Positions 35,557 through 46,303 of a stretch of 64,000 nucleotides of DNA are shown one piece after another. This DNA comes from Nitratireductor indicus C115. Its GTDB lineage: Bacteria > Pseudomonadota > Alphaproteobacteria > Rhizobiales > Rhizobiaceae. The notes beneath the pieces were generated by a model. The model made no database searches. It was given only the letters and a program-made list of their open reading frames with translations, and was not told where the DNA came from. Within the stretch, counting starts at the first letter, position 1; each line of letters starts with the position of its first letter. The DNA is taken from positions 1 through 64,000 of the forward strand of contig NZ_AMSI01000001.1 of NCBI RefSeq assembly GCF_000300515.1, given 5' to 3'. The translations under genes and the position numbers were made by a program.

Positions 35557-36235
35557 GAAAGCAGGAACGGACCTCGCTCAGATCGCAAGCCTTGTGGGCG
35601 ATCCCGCCCGCGCGAACATGCTTGCTGCGCTGATGGGGGGAACGGCCCTGACCGCGAGCGAACTGGCGCTTGAGGCGGGAGTCACCCTGCCGACAGCGAG
35701 CGCGCATCTTTCCAAGCTGACCGAAGGGGGCCTGCTCCGCGTGACGCGTCAGGGACGTCATCGCTATTACGCTCTGGCTGGCCATCATGTGGCGGGGATG
35801 CTGGAATCCATCATGGGCGTGGCTGCGACGCTCGGGCCGAGGAAGGTTCTGCCAGGCCCGCGCGACAATGCCATGCGGCAGGCGCGGGTTTGCTACGATC
35901 ATCTCGCCGGTGAGGCCGGGGTCGCCATGTTCGATGCCTTTGGCGGGCATGGTTTTCTGAAGGTCGATGACGAGGCGGTCACCCTTGCGGCGAAGGGGGA
36001 GCGCTTCTTCGAGGATTTCGGCCTCGATCTCACGGCGATGCGCAGCAAGCGCAGGCCGTTGTGCCGTGCCTGCTTGGACTGGAGCGTGCGCCGCTCGCAT
36101 CTGGCCGGTAGCATTGGCGCGGCCATGCTCGACCGCATTGTCGAGATGAAATGGATCCGCCGCGAGAAGGATAGCCGCATCCTTCGCTTCTCGCCCACGG
36201 GGCGGCAGTCTTTCGAACGGATGCTGCGCGGCTGA
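35555..36235 (+). CDS. ArsR-type winged-helix regulator
   Basis: A 226-residue protein with an N-terminal ArsR helix-turn-helix (DPARANMLAALMGG, TASELALEAGVTLPTASAHLSKLTEGGLL, RQGRHRYYAL) and a conserved C-terminal part (KRRPLCRACLDWSVRRSHLAGSIGAAML). It probably regulates the divergent DUF1127-NIPSNAP-ABM operon. A CxxC pair (CRAC) may sense metal or redox state, which is inference. Confidence 0.9.
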   Translation: MKAGTDLAQIASLVGDPARANMLAALMGGTALTASELALEAGVTLPTASAHLSKLTEGGLLRVTRQGRHRYYALAGHHVAGMLESIMGVAATLGPRKVLPGPRDNAMRQARVCYDHLAGEAGVAMFDAFGGHGFLKVDDEAVTLAAKGERFFEDFGLDLTAMRSKRRPLCRACLDWSVRRSHLAGSIGAAMLDRIVEMKWIRREKDSRILRFSPTGRQSFERMLRG

Positions 36236-36439
36236 GCTGCTGCCTTTCTGTGGCGCTTTGGCAACAGACCGGCGCAACCCGCCTCTTGCCTCAGCTTTGC
36301 CCGGATTCCCTCACGTTTCGGCCATCCCGGCGGGCTTCAACAGCAACGTGCATTCACGGAGTATTCATTCCGCTTATGTACACTTAACCCGAGACTGAAA
36401 CCGGTGGCACTGGAGGAGCCGCCAACCACGAGAAAGATC

Positions 36440-36580
36440 ATGGGACTGTTGGCACAGTTAATGCGTATTGCGAGCAGCATTCGGGAGTTCATCTCTCCCC
36501 GTTACCACCCCGAGCGTCATTATATGCGTGGCCCTGGCCCCGCTTGCCAGAAGCGTGGCGAGCATTCGGCTCACGCCTGA
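36440..36580 (+). CDS. Possible small basic protein (46 residues)
   Basis: An ATG at 36440 opens 46 codons ending TGA at 36580. The product begins MGLLAQLMRIASSIREFISP and ends rich in His and Arg. A GAGAAAG lies 4 bases upstream. The 370-base gap between the regulator and the DUF1850 gene otherwise holds nothing I can name. No family match is known to me, so it may be chance. Confidence 0.35.
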   Translation: MGLLAQLMRIASSIREFISPRYHPERHYMRGPGPACQKRGEHSAHA

Positions 36581-36605
36581 CAGCGTTTTGCGGGTGAAGT
36601 GAAGC

Positions 36606-36974
36606 TCAACCACAGGGCTTGAGAATGACCGGCGCCTCTTTTTGGGCGCCGAGCGTCATGCATTGGTTCTCAGCGCCCCCAACACAAAGCAGCCAGCCCT
36701 CGCCGGTCGCGCCCGAAGCGGCGAGATTGAGCTCCGGCAACGGCCCGAGCAGGGGCTTGTAGGACCACCATCCGTTATTGAATCTTGCTTCGGGTGGAGG
36801 CTCCATTCCAGCGCCCGACCCCTGTACGCGCGCTTCAATGATTTCAAGACCGGCGGGCGTTACCCGCCAATCTTCCTCCCAGCGGATTTTCTCCACCGAA
36901 TGTGTCCAGGACAGCGTGAACAGCGTGGCGGCGATCGCCGCCACCTTGCCGCCGGCCAGGACGCACAGGCTCAT
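36606..36974 (-). CDS. DUF1850 protein of TAXI-TRAP operon
   Basis: A 122-residue protein with a likely N-terminal signal (KVAAIAATLFTLSWTHSVEK) and the DUF1850 pattern: THSVEKIRWEEDWRV, IEARVQGSGAGMEPPPEARFNNGWWSY. It overlaps the TRAP permease stop by 4 bases. DUF1850 proteins consistently accompany TAXI-type TRAP permeases, but their role is unknown. Confidence 0.9.
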   Translation of the reverse strand: MSLCVLAGGKVAAIAATLFTLSWTHSVEKIRWEEDWRVTPAGLEIIEARVQGSGAGMEPPPEARFNNGWWSYKPLLGPLPELNLAASGATGEGWLLCVGGAENQCMTLGAQKEAPVILKPCG

Positions 36975-39061
36975 TGATTTGCCGGCTTCTGTTCGGTCAC
37001 CCCGCGCGTGCGATACCAGTGCAGGCCGAGGAACAGGACGGCCAGCGCGAAGCCAAGCTCATCGGTGATCGGGAGCGAGGCCACCAGCGTGAATGCCGCC
37101 ACGGCTGCCAGAAGCCTTTCCCAGATAACGAGCCGTGTCCGCAGGAAGCCGATGACGGCGGCCCCCCATAACATGATCGCGAGCAGGGCCTTGAACACGA
37201 TATAGGCCACGGCGGGATAATAGCCGATAGCCTCGGCGAGCGGTCCGCCATCCTGCAGCATCAGCGCTGGTGTGTAGACAGCCATGAACGGAATGACGAA
37301 GCCGGCCGCCGCGACCTTGATCGCTTCCATTGAGATTTTCAGCCCGCTCTCCTTGGCGATGGGACCTGCCGCGAAGCAGGCAAGCGCCACGGGTGGCGTC
37401 AGGTCGGCAAGAATGCCGAAATAGAAGACGAACATGTGGCTGACGATCAGGGGCACGCCAAGCGCCAGAAGGGCGGGGCCCGCAATCGACGAGGTGATGA
37501 TGTAGTTGGGAATGGTCGGAATGCCCATGCCCAGGATGATGCAGGTAATCATCGTCAGGATCAGGGACAGGAACAGGCTCTTCTGCCCCACTGAAACGAT
37601 GAACTGGCCGAATGTATTGGCAACGCCCGTCAGTGTCATCGTGCCGATGATGATGCCGACCACCGCACAGGCCACGCCCACCGGAAGCGCCGTCTTTGCG
37701 CCCTCGGCGAGCGCGTCGCGGCACACGATCAGCGTCTTGCGCCCACCCTCCATGAAGACATTGGCGACAATAAGCAGCGCTGCCGCAACAAGGATCATGT
37801 TGATGCCGTAGCGGAAGAAGCTGGCAGCCACGATGCCGAGGCCGATCCAGAAGATGAACCGCAGAACCTGCGAGGGCAGGCCAAGCGCCACGGACCCGCC
37901 GAGGATCAGGAGAACGGTCATTGACAGACCGACCGTGCCGGCGAAAAGCGGCGTGTAGCCGGAAAACAGAAGATAGACGAGCACGGCGAGCGGCAGGATC
38001 AGGAACCAGCCCTTTTTCAGGGCGGCGGCGGCGGATGGCAACTCGGCGCGTGGCAGGCCGTAAAGCCCGTATTTTCCAGCTTCCAGATGCACCATCCAGA
38101 AGGCGGAGATGAAGTAGAGGACGGCGGGAATGATCGCCGCCTTGACCACCTCGTAATATTCGATGCCCAGCGTCTCCGCCATGATGAAAGCCACTGCGCC
38201 CATGACTGGCGGCATGATCTGGCCACCCATCGAAGCGGTCGACTCCACGCCGCCGGCGAAGGCTGCGCGATAACCGAAGCGCTTCATAAGCGGGATGGTG
38301 AACTGGCCGGTGGTCACCACATTGGCGACACCTGAGCCGGAAATCGTGCCCATCAGGCCCGACGAGATGACCGACACCTTGGCTGCACCACCGCGCGCAT
38401 GCCCGACAAGACCGAGCGATACATCGGTGAAGAGCTTGATCATCCCGGCGCGCTCCAGGAAGGAGCCGAACAGGATGAACAGGAAGATGTAGGTCGCAGA
38501 GACGTAGATCGGAATGCCGTAAATGCCCTCGGTGCCATAGGCCATATGGTCGATGACCTGGCTGAAGTCATATCCGCGATGGTTCAGCGGCGAGGGAAGA
38601 TATTGCCCGAGCAGGCAATAGGCGAGGAAAGCGCCTGAAATGATCGGCAGGGCGGGCCCCATCAGGACGAAGGCTGCCGCGAAGACGGTGACGAGTGCGA
38701 TCACCCCGAAGACGATATCGATCGTCAGCGGATCGCCGGCCCGCAGGAGCAGTGGCTTGTACTCGATATACTGGTAGAGCGCCACGGCCACGCCGGCCAG
38801 CGCCAGCAACCATGCGAGCGCCTTGAACAAAGGCTTTGCATCGCGCGCCTGCGCGATGAACGGAAACACCAGAAGCATCAGAAAACCCACATGGAAGGCG
38901 CGCAGGACCTGGCTGGGCAGATTGACGATGTGCGCTGCCGTGGCGATCTGGTACAGCGAGAACAGGACAGCCACCCAGAACAGGAAGCGGCCGATCCTGT
39001 CTGTGCCGAATTCGCCATGGCTGTGTTCAAGCTGTTCGGCCGAGGGGGCGGTGGCGGTCAT
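36971..39061 (-). CDS. Fused TRAP transporter permease (TAXI-type)
   Basis: A 696-residue membrane protein in which the small (DctQ-like, first 180 residues) and large (DctM-like) permease subunits are fused. The large part shows GMIKLFTDVSLGLVGHARGGAAKVSVISSGLMGTISGSG and QIMPPVMGAVAFIMAE, plus MGIPTIPNYI in the second half. It imports an organic acid or similar solute with Na+ or H+, delivered by the TAXI protein. Confidence 0.93.
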   Translation of the reverse strand: MTATAPSAEQLEHSHGEFGTDRIGRFLFWVAVLFSLYQIATAAHIVNLPSQVLRAFHVGFLMLLVFPFIAQARDAKPLFKALAWLLALAGVAVALYQYIEYKPLLLRAGDPLTIDIVFGVIALVTVFAAAFVLMGPALPIISGAFLAYCLLGQYLPSPLNHRGYDFSQVIDHMAYGTEGIYGIPIYVSATYIFLFILFGSFLERAGMIKLFTDVSLGLVGHARGGAAKVSVISSGLMGTISGSGVANVVTTGQFTIPLMKRFGYRAAFAGGVESTASMGGQIMPPVMGAVAFIMAETLGIEYYEVVKAAIIPAVLYFISAFWMVHLEAGKYGLYGLPRAELPSAAAALKKGWFLILPLAVLVYLLFSGYTPLFAGTVGLSMTVLLILGGSVALGLPSQVLRFIFWIGLGIVAASFFRYGINMILVAAALLIVANVFMEGGRKTLIVCRDALAEGAKTALPVGVACAVVGIIIGTMTLTGVANTFGQFIVSVGQKSLFLSLILTMITCIILGMGIPTIPNYIITSSIAGPALLALGVPLIVSHMFVFYFGILADLTPPVALACFAAGPIAKESGLKISMEAIKVAAAGFVIPFMAVYTPALMLQDGGPLAEAIGYYPAVAYIVFKALLAIMLWGAAVIGFLRTRLVIWERLLAAVAAFTLVASLPITDELGFALAVLFLGLHWYRTRGVTEQKPANQ

Positions 39062-39166
39062 GAGACGCTCCGGAGAAGAATCTGGATTTTGATCGGTAAG
39101 GAAGAGGATGGATGCCCACCCGCATCCATCCTTGGCAGAAATCCTTGATCCACAGCTGAAAGCATA

Positions 39167-39225
39167 CGCCGCCCCTCACCCGGCACGGCCCTGCATAGAG
39201 GGTTGCAAGCGGGGTGGAGGCGGCG
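39167..39225 (-). promoter_or_regulatory. Intercistronic hairpin in the TRAP operon
   Basis: CGCCGCC (39167-39173) pairs with GGCGGCG (39219-39225), extended by imperfect pairing of the following CCTCACCC with GGGTGGAG. It lies in the 199-base gap between the binding-protein gene and the permease gene, and could keep the upstream message more abundant. No U-tract. Confidence 0.5.
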
Positions 39226-39260
39226 GATTCCAGTGGCGGTCAAGGACCTGCCTTGCGGGC

Positions 39261-40217
39261 TTAGAGTATGCCCTTTTCCTTGTAGTAGCGTTCAGCGCCG
39301 GGATGCAGCGGAATCGGCAGACCCTTAGCGCCGTTCTCGAGGGAAATTGCCTTTGCAGCGGCATGAGCGGCCACCATGTCGGGCAGGTTCTCGAAGAGCT
39401 GTTTGGTCATCTGATAGGCCGTCTCGTCGGAAACGTCGGAATGCGTGACCAGGATATTGGTGATGGCAAGCGTCGGTACATCTTCCGTCTGGCCTTCATA
39501 GGTCCCGGCGGGAATTGTCGCGGCCAGGAACGGCGCACCGAGCTTTTCGGCAACCGAAGCCGGAACGGAGACCACGGTCACCGGCAGAGAGAGCGCCAGA
39601 TCCTTGATCGAAGCAACGCCAAGGCCAGCGGACTGCAGGGTGGCGTCGAGCTGACGGTTCTTGATGAGTTCCACCGATTCGCCGAAAGGCAGATACTCGG
39701 TCTGGCCGAGATCGTCATAGCTCATGCCCATGGCGTCGAAGATGCGCCGTGCATTGAGCTCTGTGCCCGATTTCGGTGCGCCGACTGAAAGCCCTTTGCC
39801 CTTCAGGTCCGCGAAATCCTTCACGCCCGAATCCTTGGACGCCACGATCTGGATATAGTTCGGGTAGATTGCTGCGATACCGCGCAGCTTGTCGAGCTTG
39901 GAATTGAAGCCGGCTTCCGCATCGCCTTCCCAGGCCGATTTCACGGAATCGCCGAGCGCGAAGCCGATCTCGCCCTTGCCCTGCTGAAGCAGGTTCAGGT
40001 TTTCAACCGACGCCTTGGTGGACTGCACCTGTGTCCGCGCGCCTTCGATCTTCTCGCCATAGATTTTGGCGAGCTGCGCGCCAAGCGGATAATAGACGCC
40101 CGAAGTACCGCCCGTCAGGACGTTGATGAATTCGTCCGCCTTTGCAGCGTTCGACGCCATGCCGAGCGAAAGCGCCATGGCGCCGGCGGCTAAGAAAGTT
40201 TTGCCTGCGTGAAACAT
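39261..40217 (-). CDS. TAXI-family TRAP solute-binding protein
   Basis: A 318-residue periplasmic protein with a signal peptide ending AMALSLGMASNAAKA. The mature start INVLTGGTSGVYYPLGAQLA and the central VGAPKSGTELNARRIFDAMG match the TAXI class of TRAP receptors. ATG 40217 is preceded by GGAGG at the right spacing. It is first in the operon binding protein, permease, DUF1850. Ligand unknown (relatives bind glutamate or other carboxylates). Confidence 0.93.
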   Translation of the reverse strand: MFHAGKTFLAAGAMALSLGMASNAAKADEFINVLTGGTSGVYYPLGAQLAKIYGEKIEGARTQVQSTKASVENLNLLQQGKGEIGFALGDSVKSAWEGDAEAGFNSKLDKLRGIAAIYPNYIQIVASKDSGVKDFADLKGKGLSVGAPKSGTELNARRIFDAMGMSYDDLGQTEYLPFGESVELIKNRQLDATLQSAGLGVASIKDLALSLPVTVVSVPASVAEKLGAPFLAATIPAGTYEGQTEDVPTLAITNILVTHSDVSDETAYQMTKQLFENLPDMVAAHAAAKAISLENGAKGLPIPLHPGAERYYKEKGIL

Positions 40218-40451
40218 CGTTGTCTCCTCCACTGTCCAACTTTGCTGACAGGCCCCAGGGCCCAGCCATGGGGTGAACTGTAGACCACAGCGCGGGCTTG
40301 CCAACAGGAAAGCGGCAAATAAGGGCCGGCAGAGGTTATTTCAACGCGAAAATACGCGCTGCAAACCTGCCGCAAACCCTTCAAATGCAGGGTCTGCGCC
40401 ATTTCTTTATACGAAAGTATGATGCATTCGTGCAGGCTCTATGCCCTTCGC

Positions 40452-40937
40452 TCAGGCGGTTCCGGTCGATCCGAAGCCGCCGCTGCCGCGCTGTGTATCG
40501 CCGGCATGGCTGCGTTCTTCCACCTGCGCCCGGCACACCGGGGCGATGAGAAGCTGGGCAATGCGCAGGCCGCGTGTGACGGCGAAATCGTCCTCGCCAT
40601 GGTTCACCAGCAGCACCTGCACTTCGCCGCGATAGTCGGCATCGATGGTGCCCGGTGCATTGAGGCAGGTAATGCCGTGCTTGAGCGCCAGCCCCGAGCG
40701 AGGCCGGACCTGCCCTTCGAAGCCTTCCGGAATCTCGAGAATGAAACCGGTTGGTACGAGCACGCGGCGACCCGGCAGAAGGACGATGCGCCGGTCCTCG
40801 GGCACCGCGGCGCGCAGGTCCATGCCAGCCGCCCCCGATGTCTCATAGGCAGGCAGAGGCAGACCCTCGCCGTGGGGCAGGCGCACGACACCGAGGGTGG
40901 TTCCGATGACGGGCATGGAAGAAGAGAAACTGGGCAT
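40452..40937 (-). CDS. dut: dUTP diphosphatase
   Basis: A 161-residue trimeric dUTPase that keeps uracil out of DNA. The five motifs are present in order: [44 protein letters not shown] and the C-terminal glycine-rich [10 protein letters not shown]. Length is normal. No terminator is evident between it and the TAXI operon. Confidence 0.96.
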   Translation of the reverse strand: MPSFSSSMPVIGTTLGVVRLPHGEGLPLPAYETSGAAGMDLRAAVPEDRRIVLLPGRRVLVPTGFILEIPEGFEGQVRPRSGLALKHGITCLNAPGTIDADYRGEVQVLLVNHGEDDFAVTRGLRIAQLLIAPVCRAQVEERSHAGDTQRGSGGFGSTGTA

Positions 40938-41120
40938 GGCAGCGATCCTGTTCCGGGCAGCAGGGTGGCGACCTTTTCCGTCTCGCCTTTTTCTTAGGCG
41001 AATTCAACCGCTCACGATGCAGCTTGGCAGGCTACGCACTACAAACTCGAAGCACTTTCCGTTCGACAGGCGGCGAGCTGCTTGGTACAAGCGCCGGGCT
41101 TCAAACACAATCAGATCGTG

Positions 41121-42710
<1,590 letters not shown>

Positions 42711-42897
42711 GCAGCCGGTTTTCGCAAGACCGGGCTTTCAGAGAGCTATTTTTCTGCCATAACTCTCTTTTGGGAATGAAATTCCAGGCAACCGCGGCAA
42801 TTTGCGCCTAGATGAAGGTAAGCCGCGCATGCTTGGCTTCATCCTGCTGCGCCAGCATTGTCAATTGCGTTTTATCTCACCCAAGGAGGAGAGAACG

Positions 42898-43557
42898 ATG
42901 AGCCTTCGCATCAACGATACGGCCCCTGATTTTACCGCCGAGACCACCCAGGGTCAGCTCAGCTTTCACGAGTGGATCGGCGATGGCTGGGCGGTTCTGT
43001 TCAGCCACCCCAAGGATTTTACGCCCGTTTGCACCACCGAGCTTGGCACCATGGCTGGCCTTGAAGGCGAGTTCGAGAAGCGCAACACCAAGATCATCGG
43101 CATTTCCGTCGATCCGGTCGAGGACCACGTGCGCTGGAAGGCCGATATCGCCAAAGCGACCGGTCATAATGTCGATTATCCGATGATCGGCGACAAGGAT
43201 CTCAAGGTCGCAAAACTCTACGACATGCTGCCGGCCGAGACTGGCGGTTCTTCAGAAGGCCGCACGGCCGCCGACAACCAGACCGTGCGTTCTGTCTATG
43301 TGATCGGCCCGGACAAGAAGATCAAGCTCGTGCTCACCTACCCGATGACGACGGGCCGCAACTTTAGTGAAATCCTGCGTGCCATCGATTCCATCCAGCT
43401 GACGGCGAAGTACCAGGTTGCCACACCGGCCAACTGGCAGCAGGGCGATGACGTTATCATCACGCCCGCCGTTTCCAATGAGGACGCGGAAAAGCGTTTC
43501 GGTTCCTTCGAGACGATCCTGCCTTATCTGCGCAAGACCAAGCAGCCCTCCGCCTGA
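42898..43557 (+). CDS. 1-Cys peroxiredoxin (Prx6 type)
   Basis: A 219-residue peroxidase with the active site HPKDFTPVCTTELG (peroxidatic Cys45) and no resolving cysteine, and the Prx6 C-terminal pattern RSVYVIGPDKKIKLVLTYP and GRNFSEILRAIDSIQ. ATG 42898 follows a strong GGAGGAG. It detoxifies peroxides in the cytoplasm. It has its own terminator. Confidence 0.94.
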   Translation: MSLRINDTAPDFTAETTQGQLSFHEWIGDGWAVLFSHPKDFTPVCTTELGTMAGLEGEFEKRNTKIIGISVDPVEDHVRWKADIAKATGHNVDYPMIGDKDLKVAKLYDMLPAETGGSSEGRTAADNQTVRSVYVIGPDKKIKLVLTYPMTTGRNFSEILRAIDSIQLTAKYQVATPANWQQGDDVIITPAVSNEDAEKRFGSFETILPYLRKTKQPSA

Positions 43558-43620
43558 TCGGGGCGGTTTGCAGCGCCCTGTTGTTTGCTTCCGCTGATGG
43601 GTGGAAGTTTTCGATGCCAG

Positions 43621-43651
43621 AACCCCGGAGGTTTCTGCCTCCGGGGTTTTG
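43621..43651 (+). terminator. Terminator of the peroxiredoxin gene
   Basis: An 11-bp perfect stem (43621-43631 with 43638-43648, six-base loop) ends in GTTTTGTTT. Confidence 0.88.
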
Positions 43652-43764
43652 TTTCGGTGTATTCTAAAATTTTTCAGCTCTGCGGCCCTTGCGGGACCTG
43701 GTTGTCTTGAAATGGACAAGCTGGAGGGCGAATCTCGCTCGACAGGATCAGGAGGGAAAATCCA

Positions 43765-44112
43765 ATGCGTGGCTTTGCAGCAATAACCGTCTCCGTTTTG
43801 GCTGGCAGCGTGTCGACGGTTCAAGCCGATGTGCTCCAGATCGAGCTTCCCGGAGCCGTCGAGCAGGTCGAAGCCGTCTATCGCTGCCCGGACACGGAGA
43901 TTTCAGCCACCTATTACAATGCGGAGAGCAACGCGCTTGCCGTTCTGCGTTTTGGCGATCAGACCCTCGTGATGACCAATGTCCTCGCCGCTTCGGGCGC
44001 AAAATATGCCGGCGGTCCCTATGTCTGGTGGACCAAGGGTGAAACCGCTGATCTTTACGACCTGATGAAGGGCGAGGATGCCGCTCCCGTGTCCTGCACC
44101 GAAGTGAAATAG
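43765..44112 (+). CDS. MliC-family lysozyme inhibitor-like protein
   Basis: A 115-residue secreted protein with signal peptide MRGFAAITVSVLAGSVSTVQA. Two Cys (VYRCPDTEI and PVSCTEVK) and the strand pattern SATYYNAESNALAVLRF, ASGAKYAGGPYVWWTKGETADL match the MliC/PliC domain of periplasmic C-type lysozyme inhibitors. It probably protects peptidoglycan against host or competitor lysozymes. Confidence 0.88.
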   Translation: MRGFAAITVSVLAGSVSTVQADVLQIELPGAVEQVEAVYRCPDTEISATYYNAESNALAVLRFGDQTLVMTNVLAASGAKYAGGPYVWWTKGETADLYDLMKGEDAAPVSCTEVK

Positions 44113-44144
44113 CAAAGCGCGCTCCGGAAAAGTAAACCGAACGG

Positions 44145-44173
44145 TTGACAGTTTGCTTTGCAAGCTGTAATTA
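44145..44173 (+). promoter_or_regulatory. Consensus promoter with near-zero leader
   Basis: TTGACA (44145-44150), a 17-base spacer and TAATTA (44168-44173) end 6 bases before the ATG at 44180. The expected transcription start therefore falls on or next to the start codon. Confidence 0.75.
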
Positions 44174-44179
44174 AATCAT

Positions 44180-44533
44180 ATGGTTGAATATCAGTCGCCC
44201 TTTCTTGATGCTGTTTTTCACGCGCTTTCGGACCCGACACGGCGCGCTATGCTGCACCGGCTTGCCTCAGGGGAGCAAAGTGTGAGCGATCTCGCGCGCC
44301 CTTTCGAGATGTCGCTGGCGGGTGCCTCGAAACATGTGAAAGTGCTCGAAGCTGCAGGCCTCGTCCATCGCCGCGTGTCCGGCCGCACCCATTATTGCCG
44401 TCTGGAGGCCCGGCGCCTTGCCGAGGCCCAGGCATGGCTCCGTTACTACGAGCGATTCTGGAGTGATCGTCTCGACCGCCTGGAAGATCTGCTCAACACG
44501 GAAGACGAAGCATCCGGCAAGGTCGCGAAGTGA
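44180..44533 (+). CDS. ArsR-family regulator paired with an SRPBCC protein
   Basis: A 117-residue repressor: LDAVFHALSDPTRRAMLHRL, then VSDLARPFEMSLAGASKHVKVLEAAGLVHRR with wing and RTHYCRL. It belongs to the ArsR subgroup that lies next to START/SRPBCC proteins. It is followed by such a gene. No Shine-Dalgarno is seen, in keeping with a leaderless mRNA. Confidence 0.93.
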   Translation: MVEYQSPFLDAVFHALSDPTRRAMLHRLASGEQSVSDLARPFEMSLAGASKHVKVLEAAGLVHRRVSGRTHYCRLEARRLAEAQAWLRYYERFWSDRLDRLEDLLNTEDEASGKVAK

Positions 44534-44598
44534 TCTTTGGCTATGCCGGCGGATTCATATCCGGCGAATTTCTATCTGAACGACTGGAGGATAAGGTC

Positions 44599-45147
44599 AT
44601 GAATGTCATCGACACGGATGCCTACGGAATTGCCACTGCACCTGACACGGTTCGCTTCGAGCGCGTGCTGCCGGGGCCTGTGGAGCGGGTCTGGGCCTAT
44701 CTCACCGAGGCGGACAAGCGCCGTCAGTGGCTTGCCGGTGGCGCCATGGAATTGCAGCCCGGAGGGGCTGCCCCACTTGAATTCCGCCATGCCGATTTTT
44801 CCGATGAGACGCCGCCTGAACGCTATCGCGATGTGAATGAAAAGGGCTTCGTCCTGCGGAGCCGGGTTCTCGAATGCGACCCGCCGCGCCTGCTCGCCAT
44901 AAGCTGGCCGGGAGAAAAGACGGAAAGCGAAGTGGTTTTCGAGCTTTTTCCGGAGGGCTCCGAGGTCATGCTTGTGGTCACCCACAAGCGGTTGCCCGGT
45001 CGTGACGAGATGCTCAATGTCTCGAGCGGTTGGCATGCGCATCTGGGGATATTGCAAGCTGTTCTTGCAGAAACCGCAATGCCGCCCTTCTGGGCGCGCA
45101 TAGAGAAACTCGAGACTGAATACCGCGAGCGCTATTCAGGCGTTTGA
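44599..45147 (+). CDS. SRPBCC (AHSA1-like) ligand-binding protein
   Basis: A 182-residue protein of the START-like fold: FERVLPGPVERVWAYLTEADKRRQWLAGG near the N-terminus and PPRLLAISWPGEKTESEVVFELFPEG in the middle, the Aha1-domain pattern. ATG 44599 is preceded by GGAGG about 9 bases away. It forms a two-gene unit with the ArsR-type regulator; its ligand is unknown. Confidence 0.9.
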   Translation: MNVIDTDAYGIATAPDTVRFERVLPGPVERVWAYLTEADKRRQWLAGGAMELQPGGAAPLEFRHADFSDETPPERYRDVNEKGFVLRSRVLECDPPRLLAISWPGEKTESEVVFELFPEGSEVMLVVTHKRLPGRDEMLNVSSGWHAHLGILQAVLAETAMPPFWARIEKLETEYRERYSGV

Positions 45148-45242
45148 GGCTACCGCTGTTTCAGCGGGTCGAGAATGCCTCTCTATATAAAGAGTGATAA
45201 CTCTGGCGGGTGTTCGGGCGGCAGGTGCCGCCCGAAGCCACT

Positions 45243-46160
45243 TTATTTGCCTGCCTTTTCCCGGATGAAGGTGCCGGCATTCAGTTCATTGAAGGCCTGA
45301 ACCAGCTCTTCGCGTGTGTTCATGACGATGGGGCCGTGCCAGGCGACGGGTTCCTGGATGGGGCGCCCGGAAACGAGCAGGAAGCGAATGCCTCTTTCGC
45401 CGGCCTGCACCACCACCTCGTCACCCGTGTCGAACACGACGAGCGTACGGTCGCCGCTCATGTCGCGCAGATGCACCTCCTCGCCGTTGAGCTCTTTCTC
45501 AAGCAGTACGCCGAACGGCTTCGAGGCATCCCGGAACGTGCCCGAGCCCTCGAAAATATAGGCGAAGGCACTGCGATAGGTATCGACCGGCAGGACCTTG
45601 CGTTTACCGGGCGGCACCCAGATGTCGAGATATTGCGGATCGGCGGCGATACCGTCGACCGGTCCGCGCTTGCCCCAGAATTCACCGACAACGACGCGCA
45701 CGCGCGTGCCGTCATCATCGACGATCTCGGGAATGTCGCCCGCCTTCACGTCCTGATAGCGTGGTGTCGTCATCTTCTTGTCGGAAGGCAGGTTGGCCCA
45801 GAGCTGGAAACCGTGCATCCGGCCATTGGGATCGCCCTTCGGCATCTCCTGATGCAGGATGCCGCTGCCTGCGGTCATCCATTGCACATCGCCCGCCCCC
45901 AATGAGCCTGCATTGCCGAGACTGTCGGCATGGTCGACCGAGCCGGCGAGCACATAGGTGATCGTCTCGATGCCGCGATGCGGATGCCAGGGAAAACCGG
46001 CGCGATAGTTCTCGGGACGGTCGTTGCGGAAATCGTCAAACAGCAGGAATGGGTCGGCAAGCTTCGGATCACCGAAACCGAAGGCGCGATCAAGCCTGAC
46101 GCCTGCGCCCTCCATGGTGGGTTGCGCGTTTGATATCTGCTTTACGGGACGAATGGACAT
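45243..46160 (-). CDS. Pirin-family protein
   Basis: A 305-residue bicupin from MSIRPVKQI. The metal-binding cupin motif shows HPHRGIETITYVLAGSVDHADSLGN with the two early His and a later His, followed by AGSGILHQEMP with His and Glu. Pirins include quercetinases and redox sensors. The C-terminal cupin carries YIFEGSGTFRDASKPFG. It stands alone. Confidence 0.93.
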   Translation of the reverse strand: MSIRPVKQISNAQPTMEGAGVRLDRAFGFGDPKLADPFLLFDDFRNDRPENYRAGFPWHPHRGIETITYVLAGSVDHADSLGNAGSLGAGDVQWMTAGSGILHQEMPKGDPNGRMHGFQLWANLPSDKKMTTPRYQDVKAGDIPEIVDDDGTRVRVVVGEFWGKRGPVDGIAADPQYLDIWVPPGKRKVLPVDTYRSAFAYIFEGSGTFRDASKPFGVLLEKELNGEEVHLRDMSGDRTLVVFDTGDEVVVQAGERGIRFLLVSGRPIQEPVAWHGPIVMNTREELVQAFNELNAGTFIREKAGK

Positions 46161-46303
46161 GGGAATGTCTCCATCTGTTGCTTGCAGCAAAGATAGGCCT
46201 TGTGCGGCTGCATGGCATCGCCATTCGCCGAAACGCGCTGTTCACTTTTATGAAACAGTGAGGAGAGGTTTCAGTCAGATGGAAACATCGGACCGTATCA
46301 TCG

